DNA of 64,000 nucleotides, taken from contig NZ_QGGZ01000001.1 in assembly GCF_003148825.1 (NCBI RefSeq), positions 124,001 through 188,000 on the forward strand. Reading direction: 5' to 3'. The notes below the pieces were generated by a model. The model saw only the letters and a program-made list of their open reading frames with translations, did no database searches and was not told the DNA's origin. The stretch's first letter is position 1; each line of letters opens with the position of its first letter. This DNA is from Streptomyces sp. CG 926. GTDB lineage: Bacteria > Actinomycetota > Actinomycetes > Streptomycetales > Streptomycetaceae. Position numbers and translations under genes: made by a program. This document shows positions 45,082-53,900 of the stretch, piece by piece.

Positions 45082-46680
45082 GTGGAGGCACACCCGAGCC
45101 GTGGCGCGCGGCCGCGGCGCACGACAGGCGTCGTCAGCGGGATCGTCGCGGCCGTCGCCGGGCTGGCGTGCGCACAGCTGGCCGCGGCGGCCGGCCGGCC
45201 CGAGGCCTCCCCGGTCACGGCCGTCGGCGGGGCCGTGGTCGACCTGACACCGGTGGCCGTCCGGGAGTGGGCCATCCGGCTGTTCGGCACCTCCGACAAG
45301 CTGGTGCTGGGTCTCGGCATCCTCGTCGTCCTGGCCGCGGTCGCCGTCGGCACCGGGCTGCTCGCCGTACGTCACCTCCCGGCGGCGCTCGCCGTCACGG
45401 GCGGGTTCGGGCTGGTGGGGGCGCTGGCGGCGCTCAGCCGGCCGGAGGCCTCCTGGCGCGACGCACTGCCCTCGCTGGTGGGCGCACTGGTCTCGGCCGG
45501 GGTGTTGTACCTGCTGGTCACGGCCGGGAGACGGACCCGCCCGGCCGGGGCCGCGCGGGACGGGACCGACGGGGCCGGCTCGATGGACCGCCGCCGCTTC
45601 GGCCGCCTGGTGGTCGCCGTCCTGGCGGCATCGGCCGGGGTCGGACTCGGAGCACAGCGCCTCGGTGCCCACGGTTCGGCCGACGCCACCGCCTCCCGGG
45701 CCCGCTTCCGCCTCCCCCGCCCCACCGTGCCCGCGCCACCGGTGCCGGCCGGCGCGGATCTGCGGGTGCCCGGGCTGGGCCCGTTCCTCACCCCGGACCA
45801 GGACTTCTACCGGGTGGACACCGCGCTGGTCGTCCCGCGCGTGGACGCCGAGACCTGGCGGCTGCGCATCCACGGGGAGGGGGTGACGCGGCCGCTGGAG
45901 CTGGACCTGCGTCAGCTCCTCGCCCGGCCGGTGGTCGAGCACGACATCACCCTCACGTGCGTGTCCAACGAGGTCGGCGGCCCGTACGCGGGCAACGCCC
46001 GCTGGCTCGGCGTACGCCTCGGGGACCTGCTCCGCGAGGCGGGGGTGCGGCCGCCGTCCCAGGGCGGGCCCGCCGACCAGCTGGTGGCGCGGTCGGTGGA
46101 CGGCATGACCATCGGGACGCCGGTCGAGGCCGTCATGGACGGCCGGGCGGCCCTGCTGGCCGTGGGGATGAACGGCCGACCGCTGCCCTTCGCCCACGGC
46201 TTCCCCGTCCGGATGGTCGTACCGGGCCTGTACGGATACGTCTCCGCCTGCAAATGGCTCGCCGAGCTGCGACTGACCACCTTCGCCGCCTACGACGCCT
46301 ACTGGGTGCGCCGATCCTGGGCGCAGCAGGCCCAGGTCAAGACGCAGGCCCGCATCGACACCCCCCGCTCGTACGCCGACCTGTCCCCGGGCCCGGTGGC
46401 GGTCGCCGGGGTGGCGTGGGCCCAGCACCGTGGGATCGATCGGGTCCAGGTACGGGTGGACGGCGGCTCCTGGCAGGAGGCGCGGCTCGGGACGGCGGAC
46501 GGTGCGGACACCTGGCGCCAGTGGGTCTGGCCCTGGCAGGCCACCGCCGGGCGGCACACCTTGGAGGTCCGCGCGACGGACGGCACGGGCGCCGTCCAGA
46601 CGGGTGTCCGCACCGGCACCGTGCCCGACGGCGCGACCGGATGGCACGCGGTGGACGTGGACGTCCGGGCCCTGGGCTGA
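45082..46680 (+). CDS. Membrane-bound molybdopterin oxidoreductase (sulfite oxidase family)
   Basis: Protein of 532 aa. Four membrane helices occupy residues 15-155, then a twin-arginine-like MDRRRFGRLVVAVLAASAG, then a sulfite-oxidase-type domain. The molybdenum-ligand cysteine is in DITLTCVSNEVGG (about residue 295). Family motifs GFPVRMVVPGLYGYVSACKW and a C-terminal Mo-Co dimerisation domain (WAQHRGIDRVQVRVDGGSWQ) follow. GTG at 45082 gives the full form. The catalytic domain should face outside. No cytochrome gene for electron exit adjoins it; the substrate (sulfite, or methionine sulfoxide as in MsrP) is not determined. Confidence 0.9.
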   Translation: MEAHPSRGARPRRTTGVVSGIVAAVAGLACAQLAAAAGRPEASPVTAVGGAVVDLTPVAVREWAIRLFGTSDKLVLGLGILVVLAAVAVGTGLLAVRHLPAALAVTGGFGLVGALAALSRPEASWRDALPSLVGALVSAGVLYLLVTAGRRTRPAGAARDGTDGAGSMDRRRFGRLVVAVLAASAGVGLGAQRLGAHGSADATASRARFRLPRPTVPAPPVPAGADLRVPGLGPFLTPDQDFYRVDTALVVPRVDAETWRLRIHGEGVTRPLELDLRQLLARPVVEHDITLTCVSNEVGGPYAGNARWLGVRLGDLLREAGVRPPSQGGPADQLVARSVDGMTIGTPVEAVMDGRAALLAVGMNGRPLPFAHGFPVRMVVPGLYGYVSACKWLAELRLTTFAAYDAYWVRRSWAQQAQVKTQARIDTPRSYADLSPGPVAVAGVAWAQHRGIDRVQVRVDGGSWQEARLGTADGADTWRQWVWPWQATAGRHTLEVRATDGTGAVQTGVRTGTVPDGATGWHAVDVDVRALG

Positions 46681-46703
46681 GCCGTGGCCCGTGCGCCGAG
46701 GGG

Positions 46704-46728
46704 CTCGCCGGACCCGACGTCCGGCGAG
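46704..46728. terminator. Shared terminator of convergent genes
   Basis: CTCGCCGGAC (46704-46713), loop CCGAC, GTCCGGCGAG (46719-46728), between the molybdopterin enzyme (+) and the P450 (-). Confidence 0.8.
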
Positions 46729-46753
46729 TCGGCGAGCCCGTCGGGTCGATGTC

Positions 46754-48019
46754 CTAGCGGGGTGACAGGCGGACCGGCAGTGACCGGACGTTGTTGCTGA
46801 TGAAGCTGTTCTGGTAGGGGAGTTCGGCGTCCGGGACGGCGAGGTCGAGGTCGGGGAAGCGGGTGAAGAGCCGCTCCAGTGCGATCGTGGCCTCCAGTCG
46901 GGCGAGCGGGGCCCCGGTGCAGTAGTGGGCTCCGTGACCGAAGGCGAGGCTGCGGGCGGCGGTGGGGCGGGTGAGGTCGAAGCGGTCGGCGTCCGGGCCG
47001 TGGAAGGTCTCGTCGCGGCCCGCCGCGCTGTACCCGGCGAGCACCGGGGTGCCCTGCGGGATCACGGTCCCGCCGACGGTCAGGTCGCGGGTGGGGTAGC
47101 GGAAGGGGAACCAGCTGACCGGGGTGTCCCAGCGCAGGGTCTCGTCCACCACGTCCGACCAGGTGGCCTTGCCCTCCAGGACCAGGGCGAGCTGGTCGCG
47201 GTGGGCGCACAGGGCGCGGACCGCGTTGACGACGAGGTTGAGGGTGGTCTCGTGGCCCGCGACGAGCATCAGCCGCATGGTGCCGATCAGTTCGACCTCG
47301 GTGAGCCGGTCACCGTCGTCCTCGCGGGCGGCTATCAGCGCACTGGTGAGGTCCTCGCCGGGGTCCGCGGCGCGGGCGGCCGCGATCGTAGCGGTCAGGG
47401 CCATGAGTTCCCGCAGGGCGGCCATCTTCTCGGCCGGGGTGAGGTCGGTGGCGATGACGACCTGGTTGGTCAGGTGGTGCAGCCGGCCCCGGTGCTCGGG
47501 GTCCACACCGAGCAGTTCGCAGATGACGTTCATCGGCAGCGGGAGGGCGAAGTGCTCGTACAGGTCGGCGGTCCCGTCCGGGGACCCGGCCGCCGCCCGA
47601 CCGAGGTCGTCGAGGAGTTCTGCGGTGAGCTCCTCGACGCGCGGCCGCAACCGTTCCACCTGACGGATCGTGAACGCCTTGCCGACGAGCCCGCGCAGGC
47701 GGCGGTGGTCGGCGTCGTCCGCGGTGTGCATGCCTTGGGCGTCGGCGAAGACGCGCAGCGGCCAGTCGGCGGGGATGGTGCCGTCGCGCAGTGCGGGGAA
47801 GTGCCGGGCGCTCTTGGCCACTTCGGGGTGGGCCAGGAACTCCTTCAGCGCTTCGTGCCCCAGGACGACCGCCCCGGGAACCCCGCCGGGGAGCACGACC
47901 TCCGCCACCGCGCCGTGCTCGGCGCGCAGCCGGGCGTTGAGGGCGTGCGGGCAGCCGCCGGCGGGGTCGATCACGTGCGGGGCCGGGCCCTGCGGGACGG
48001 GTGAGCTGTGGGACGACAA
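46754..48019 (-). CDS. Cytochrome P450
   Basis: Soluble bacterial P450 of 421 aa, CYP107-like in outline. Oxygen-binding I-helix: MLVAGHETTLNLVVNAV. K-helix: VVDETLRW. Heme loop: LAFGHGAHYCTGAPLARLEA (the cysteine is the iron ligand). TTG at 48019 is the most likely start, with CAGGAGAACCGGC before it. No ferredoxin gene is adjacent; the substrate cannot be inferred. It lies downstream of the secreted Ig-like protein on the same strand. Confidence 0.93.
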   Translation of the reverse strand: MSSHSSPVPQGPAPHVIDPAGGCPHALNARLRAEHGAVAEVVLPGGVPGAVVLGHEALKEFLAHPEVAKSARHFPALRDGTIPADWPLRVFADAQGMHTADDADHRRLRGLVGKAFTIRQVERLRPRVEELTAELLDDLGRAAAGSPDGTADLYEHFALPLPMNVICELLGVDPEHRGRLHHLTNQVVIATDLTPAEKMAALRELMALTATIAAARAADPGEDLTSALIAAREDDGDRLTEVELIGTMRLMLVAGHETTLNLVVNAVRALCAHRDQLALVLEGKATWSDVVDETLRWDTPVSWFPFRYPTRDLTVGGTVIPQGTPVLAGYSAAGRDETFHGPDADRFDLTRPTAARSLAFGHGAHYCTGAPLARLEATIALERLFTRFPDLDLAVPDAELPYQNSFISNNVRSLPVRLSPR

Positions 48020-48103
48020 GCCGGTTCTCCTGACCTGATGGACGGAACTCGGTCAACAGTGCGGCCTCGTGGGCCGGTTGGACAAGTCCGCGCCCGTCCC
48101 GCC

Positions 48104-49366
48104 TCAGAACCAGTTGAGCGTGAGGGTGAAAGTGGTGCCCGCGGTGGCTCCGGTGGCATCGCTCGCGGTGGCGGTGACCTGGAAGGCGCCGCTGCCCCAG
48201 GGCTTGCCGGTGATCCGCCCGGAGGCGCTGTCGAGGGTCAGCCCCCAAGGGAGGCCGGTGACGGCGTAGCGGACGGGGGGCTTCGCCCCGGTGGTGGCGA
48301 GCTGGACGGTGCAGGGCTGGTTGAACCTGCACGTCTGCGGGCCGGGGTCGGTGAACTTCAGCCCGCCGGGCGTGGGCGTCGGGGTGGGAGTGGGCGTCGG
48401 GGTCGGTGTGGGCGTCGGGGTCGGGGTGCCGCCGCAGCCCGGGGTGGCCTCCGGTGGCAGGGGGACCCGCCAGATCTGGGTGTCGTTCTCCGACCCCACG
48501 AGCAGGTTCGCGCAGTCGGCGTAGGTCACCGTCTCGCCCTGCGACTGGGCCGGGAGGGCCACGTCCGCGAGCTTGGCCCCGGCCGTGTCGTACACGGAGG
48601 CGGTGTTGGCGCCCAGCGGGCCGCCACTGCGCAGGGTGTACGAGGCACCCGTCGGCGAGAAGGCTCCGTCGGTGGCGAACACGGGCCCGGGCCGGACCTC
48701 GGCGAGGGTGTTGACCTGCCCGGTCACCGGCGGGAGCGGGGCCTGGTACAGCTTCCCGGCGGCCCCGATGAGCTTGCTGGCGACGTAGAGGCGGCCGGTC
48801 ACGGGATCCGCGAGCAGGGACTCGGCGTCGTGCCTGCCGTCGGCGTAGGCGAAGCGGTACGTCACGGGCGTGACCGTGGCGTTCGTGAGCTGGTCGGGTT
48901 CGGCGAACCGGTGCACGGTGATCTCCGCGCGCCCGCTGAAGTTGTCCCCGATGTCGCCGACGAGGAGGGCCGGGCCGCCGCCCGCGTCCGTGCCGAGCGC
49001 GAGCGCCTCCCAGTCGGTGTTGCCGACGCCGGCGACGGTGAAGGTGGCCAGCAGTCGGCCGGTGGCGGTGTTGCAGTCGACGGCGAAGACCTGGTTGGAG
49101 TTGCCGCTGTCGTTGACGGCGTAGAAGACCCCGGGATGCCTACGGCTCATGGCGAGGCCGCTGAGTTCGGCGAGACCGCCGGGGAGGGTGCACTTCTTCT
49201 CCGGCGCGAGGGCCGCGGCAGCGGCCGACGGGGCGGCGGAAAGGGCCGAAACGGTGTCGGGGGTGGAGGCGGTCGCGGTGGCCACCAAGACGGACGCGGC
49301 CAGGGTCGTGGCGAGGCCCGCGGTGGCGAGGGCGGCGGCCCGTGGGAGTGTCAGGAGTCGGGACAT
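48104..49366 (-). CDS. Secreted protein with an Ig-like C-terminal domain and a Thr-Pro linker
   Basis: Protein of 420 aa. Signal peptide: PRAAALATAGLATTLAASVL. Residues about 50-310 look like a beta-propeller-type domain (LAMSRRHPGVFYAVNDSGNS, LLVGDIGDNFSGRAEITVHR, YADGRHDAESLLADPVTGRL). A run of Thr-Pro pairs (TPTPTPTPTPTP) encoded by a 6-bp tandem repeat (about 48366-48428) links to a C-terminal putative-Ig fold (PVRYAVTGLPWGLTLDSASG). ATG at 49366 starts the family-like signal; a start at 49387 is also open. Probably cell-wall or extracellular; ligand unknown. Confidence 0.8.
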   Translation of the reverse strand: MSRLLTLPRAAALATAGLATTLAASVLVATATASTPDTVSALSAAPSAAAAALAPEKKCTLPGGLAELSGLAMSRRHPGVFYAVNDSGNSNQVFAVDCNTATGRLLATFTVAGVGNTDWEALALGTDAGGGPALLVGDIGDNFSGRAEITVHRFAEPDQLTNATVTPVTYRFAYADGRHDAESLLADPVTGRLYVASKLIGAAGKLYQAPLPPVTGQVNTLAEVRPGPVFATDGAFSPTGASYTLRSGGPLGANTASVYDTAGAKLADVALPAQSQGETVTYADCANLLVGSENDTQIWRVPLPPEATPGCGGTPTPTPTPTPTPTPTPTPTPGGLKFTDPGPQTCRFNQPCTVQLATTGAKPPVRYAVTGLPWGLTLDSASGRITGKPWGSGAFQVTATASDATGATAGTTFTLTLNWF

Positions 49367-49454
49367 GCGCTCAATGTGAGGGGACATCGGTCGGCCGGCC
49401 AGACCTGATCCCGCCCCGTTCGAGCATCGTTCAATGCCGCGCGGGCATGTCCGG

Positions 49455-50348
49455 TCAGCGCACCGGTTCCCGGACCGGCGCCTTGTGTCCGGCCTGCGCG
49501 ATGAACGCGCGGGCCGCCCGGCCGAGCGGCCGCCGGGCGTGGGCGATGCCCACCGGGCGCAGCAGCGGAGGTGTGAAGGACCGGGTCTCGGCCCGGCTCC
49601 CGAAAGCTCTCGACACCACGTCCCGGTACCAGATGAGGGAGCCCCGCCCGTCCGTCACACCCGTCACCCAGGCGAGGCGTTCGTCGACTTCCAGGGTGGG
49701 GAGCGGCCGCACGCCCAGGCAGCTGAACATGGCCTCCATCTCGGTGCGCCGGCCGGTCCCCGGCGTGGGCAGCACCATCGGCAGTCCGTCGAGCATGCGC
49801 AGGGGCATCGGGTGGGGCAGCCGGGAGCCCGGCGGCGATATCAGCACCACCTCCCGTTCCTGGATGAAGTGGGTGGAGAGCTCCTTGTCGACCGGCAGGT
49901 CGACCAGGGCCAGTTCCGAACGCCCTTGGGTCACCTCCTCGACCAGCGCCTCCCTGCTGCCGTGCTGCTGGAGCCGGACGTCGACGGTGGGGTGCCGTGC
50001 GGTGAAGGCCGCGATCAGGTCGGCTGCCAGGTCCAGGGCGAGGGTGGGCGTGGTGACCAGGGTCAGGACCGCTCGGGCGTCGCCGCCGTGCGGGGTCCCG
50101 ATGTCGTCGATGGCCTCCACCGCGTTGAGTACGGTCCGGGCCAGCCGGACGACCCGGGCCCCCTCCGGCGTGAGGTCCACCCCCCTTCCCCGGCGGGCCA
50201 GGAGCTCGACCCCGAGATCGCGCTCCATGGCCTGCACGGCCCGGGAGAGCGCGGACTGGGCGACGAAGACCGAGGCGGCGGCCCCGGTGATGGACCGGCA
50301 GTCGGCGACGGCGACGAGGTAGCGGAGCTGCGCCAGGGTGGGGGTCAT
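49455..50348 (-). CDS. LysR-family transcriptional regulator
   Basis: Protein of 297 aa. Winged helix-turn-helix in the first 60 residues (SITGAAASVFVAQSALSRAV, MERDLGVELLARRGRGVDLT). The substrate-binding domain (residues 90-290) has the two-lobe pattern of LysR effectors. ATG at 50348 matches the family start (MTPTLAQLRYLVAVAD). It is transcribed away from the synthase operon, 605 bp off, and could regulate it or the genes to its left. Confidence 0.92.
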   Translation of the reverse strand: MTPTLAQLRYLVAVADCRSITGAAASVFVAQSALSRAVQAMERDLGVELLARRGRGVDLTPEGARVVRLARTVLNAVEAIDDIGTPHGGDARAVLTLVTTPTLALDLAADLIAAFTARHPTVDVRLQQHGSREALVEEVTQGRSELALVDLPVDKELSTHFIQEREVVLISPPGSRLPHPMPLRMLDGLPMVLPTPGTGRRTEMEAMFSCLGVRPLPTLEVDERLAWVTGVTDGRGSLIWYRDVVSRAFGSRAETRSFTPPLLRPVGIAHARRPLGRAARAFIAQAGHKAPVREPVR

Positions 50349-50953
50349 GACCGGACGGTAACCGCGTGAAGCTGTACCTGTAAGGGCCCGTCGGGTGAAC
50401 AACTGCCCGCTTCCGACGTGCTGGTCATGCCCGGTCGGTGACTACGCATGCCGGTGCGGCATGCCCGTGTGGAACGCGGTGCGCCGGCCGGCGCGGCGGG
50501 GACGACGCGGCCGGGCGGGGATCGCCGCAGGCCACCGGCTCGGCCGGGGGGTGCCTGGGCTCCGTCCGGGCGCGATTTCAGGTGGCACGTGTACGTCGCG
50601 ACTGCGAAGCATCGTATTCCGCATGGCTGTTGACAGTGCAGGGCGACCACCGCACGATGCAACGCGGCATTGCGGGTGTTTGACCACGGTTCAAGCCCGT
50701 CGTACCCGCGGCGGGTTCCCGGCCGGTGCGTGTGACCGCCACCGCACTCCCCGTCTTCCGCCCTGCCCCGCACCGCCGTTGCACGGCTCGTCGGCTCGCC
50801 CGCTCGTCCCCGTTCGGCCGCACGCCCCGTTCAGCCGCTCGCCCGTTCAGTTGCTCGCGCCGTTCGGCCGCTCGCCGTTCGGCGGTGCGCCTGCTCGCCC
50901 GTTCTTCCGTCCCGCACTTCGCCATGTCACACAGCATTGGAAGAGGAGCGCCC
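50349..50953. promoter_or_regulatory. Long leader region before the synthase operon
   Basis: These 605 bp separate LysR (-) from the synthase (+). TTGACA (50630-50635) with a 17-bp spacer and CACGAT (50653-50658) is the best promoter match, about 295 bp before the start. Between about 50785 and 50910 a low-complexity patch repeats units like CCGTTCGGCCGCTCGCC. Open frames here are not protein-like. The leader downstream of the promoter is long for Streptomyces and may hold a control element. Confidence 0.45.
50785..50910. repeat. Degenerate repeat patch in the synthase leader
   Basis: Units of about 15-20 bp related to GTTCGGCCGCTCGCCC are repeated loosely. It would be transcribed as a leader if the promoter at 50630 is used. 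Confidence 0.5.
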
Positions 50954-53900
50954 GTGACCCCCCACCCGCAGCCCGCCCCCACCCGTGACCTGGTCGTCGC
51001 CGTCAGCCCCTTCGAGGAACCCCACCCGGCCTTCGTGACCGCCGCCGAACGCGCCGGGGCCCTCGGCCTGCTCGACCTCGGCCGGGACGCCGACGCCGCG
51101 CGGCGCGGATTCACGGAGCTGGGCCGCCGGCTCGCGAGCGGCGCCCGGTACGGGGTGCGGGTGCCGGCCGACTGTCCGCTCGGCCCGGACGGGCTGCCCG
51201 CCGCGGTGGACACCGTGCTGCTCGCCGACCCCGCCTCGCACACGCCCGGGCAGGTCGCCGCCTGGGCCGCGGCGGTCGGGCGGCCCCGCGTGTGGGCCGA
51301 GGTCACCGACACGGCCGAGGCCGGGGCGGCCGTTGCCGCCGGAGCGCACGCGCTCGTCGCCAAGGGGCACGAGGGAGCCGGCCGGGTGGGGACGGCCACC
51401 ACCTTCGTCCTGCTCCAGCAGCTCCTCGACGACCCCGCGGTACGGGTCCCCGTGCTGGCCTGCGGCGGGATCGGGCCGCACACGGCTGCCGCGGCCGTCG
51501 CGGGCGGGGCCGCCGGGGTGTTGCTCGACGTACAGCTGGCCCTGACCACGGAGGGCGAGGCAGGACTGCCCGAGGAGGTCGCCTCCGCGCTCCGGGCGAT
51601 GGACGGCTCCGAGACGCGACTGGCCGCCGGGCACCGGGTGTTCGCCCGGCCCGACCTGACCCCGCCCGAGGGGCCCGTGCACACCCTGCTCGGCGCCCGC
51701 GACCTACGGACCCAGTTGCTGCCCGTCGGGCAGGACGGCGCCTCGGCCGCCCGCCTGGCCGCGCGGTACCGGACCACCGGCGGGGTCCTGCAGGCCGTTC
51801 GGGCGGCCGTGGCCGGGCACCTGGAGGCCGCCGTACGGGCCCGGCCCCTGGCGCGCCCGCTGCCCGTCGCGCAGGGCCCGATGACGCGGGTGAGCGACCA
51901 GGCGTCCTTCGCCGCGGCGGTGGCCGGCGCGGGCGGGGTTCCGTACCTGGCGCTCGCGGTGATGGCGGGCCCGGACGTACGCCGGCTGCTGGCGGAGACG
52001 GCCGAGCGGCTCGGAGACCTCCCCTGGGGCGTGGGCCTGCTCGGTTTCGCCCCGCCCGAGCTGCGGCAGGAGCAACTGGCGGCCGTGACCGAGGCCCGCC
52101 CGCCGTACGCGATCATCGCCGGCGGCACCCCGGCGCAGGCGGCCCCGCTGGAGGCCGTCGGCATCAGGACCCATCTGCACGTCCCCTCGCCCGGTCTGCT
52201 GGAGCGGTATCTCGCCGAGGGGGCCCGGCGGTTCGTCTTCGAAGGGCTGGAGTGCGGTGGACACGTCGGACCGCGCGCCTCCTTCCCCCTGTGGGAGGAG
52301 CAGATCGAGCGGCTCCTGACCTGCCCCGAACCGGAAGCCCTGGACCTGCTGTTCGCGGGCGGGATCCACGACGAACGCTCCGCCGCGATGGCGGTGGCGG
52401 CCGCGGCCCCGCTGGCCGATCGGGGCGCGCGGGTCGGGGTGCTGATGGGCACCGCCTACCTGTTCACCGAGGAGGCCGTCACGGCGGGCGCGGTCGTGCC
52501 GGGATTCCAGCGCGCGGCGGTGGAGTGCGCGGACACCGTGCTGCTGCACACCGCGCCGGGACACGCCACCCGGTGCGCGGCCACCCCGTACGCCGAGACC
52601 TTCGAGGCGACCCGGCGGCGGCTCACGGAGAGCGGGATCGAGCCGCGCACCGTGTGGGAGGAGCTGGAGCGGCTGAATCTCGGGCGGCTACGGATCGCCG
52701 GCAAGGGCCTACGCAGAAGCGCCGACGGCAGCGGACTGGAACCGGTCACCGAGGAACAGCAGTACGAGGACGGCCTGTTCATGCTGGGCCAGGTCGCCAC
52801 CCTGCGCACGGCCACCACCACGATCGCGGCCCTGCACGCGCAGGTCACCGAGGGGGCCACCGCCCTGCTGGAGCGACGGGCCCGGGAACTCGCCGACGCC
52901 GGGCCGACGGCGGCGATGCCGGCGGCCGACCCGCTCGACATCGCCGTCGTCGGGATGGCCTGCGCCTATCCGGGCGCCCCCGACCTCGCTGCCTACTGGG
53001 CGATGGTCCTCGCCGGCACCGATGCCGTCACCGAGGTACCGGCCGAACGCTGGGACCCGGCGCTCTACTACGACGCCGACCCGGCCCGGGCCGGTGAGCG
53101 CACCCCCTCCCGCTGGGGCGGCTTCCTCGACCCGGTACCCTTCGACGCCCTCGCGCACGGCATCCCGCCCGCCTCGCTCGCCGGGATCGAGCCGGTGCAG
53201 CTGCTGGCCCTGGAGATCTCGGCGCGGGCCCTCGGGGACGCCGGCTACGGCAAGGACCGCGTCTTCGCCCGCTCCCGGACCTCGGTGGTCTTCGGCGCGG
53301 AGGCCGGTACGGAGCTCGCCGGCGCCTACGGGCTGCGCGCCCTGCACCCCGCCTACCTGGGTGAGCTCCCGCCCGAGTTGGACGAGCAACTGCCGCGCCT
53401 CACCGAGGACTCCTTCCCCGGGATCCTCGCCAACGTCATCGCGGGCCGGGTCGCCAACCGCCTCGACCTGGGCGGGGCGAACTGCACGATCGACGCCGCC
53501 TGCGCCTCCTCGCTCGCCGCCCTGGACCTCGCCTGCCGCCAACTCCGGGACCACGACAGCGACATGGTCATCTGCGGCGGCGCCGATGTGCACAACGGCA
53601 TCAACGACTACCTGATGTTCGCCTCCGTCCGCGCCCTGTCGCCCGGCGGCCGCTGCCGACCCTTCGACGCGGCCGCCGACGGGATCGCGCTCGGCGAGGG
53701 CGTGGGCGCCCTCGTCCTGAAGCGCCTCGCGGACGCGGAGCGCGACGGCGACCGCGTGTACGCCGTGATCAAGGCGGTCGGCGCCGCCAGCGACGGCCGT
53801 TCCCTCGGTCTGACCGCGCCCCGGCCGGAAGGGCAGCGGCGGGCCCTGGAGCGCGCGTACGCCCGAGCGGGCATCACCCCCGACCAGGTCGGCCTGGTCG

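Noticed and set aside
42512..45091. An 859-codon minus-strand frame opposite the GH89 gene.
   Set aside because: Antisense shadow; the plus strand carries the signal peptide and the GH89 motifs.
48366..48428. A short-unit repeat that could be taken for a CRISPR or microsatellite.
   Set aside because: It is a 6-bp coding repeat that makes the Thr-Pro linker; there are no spacers.
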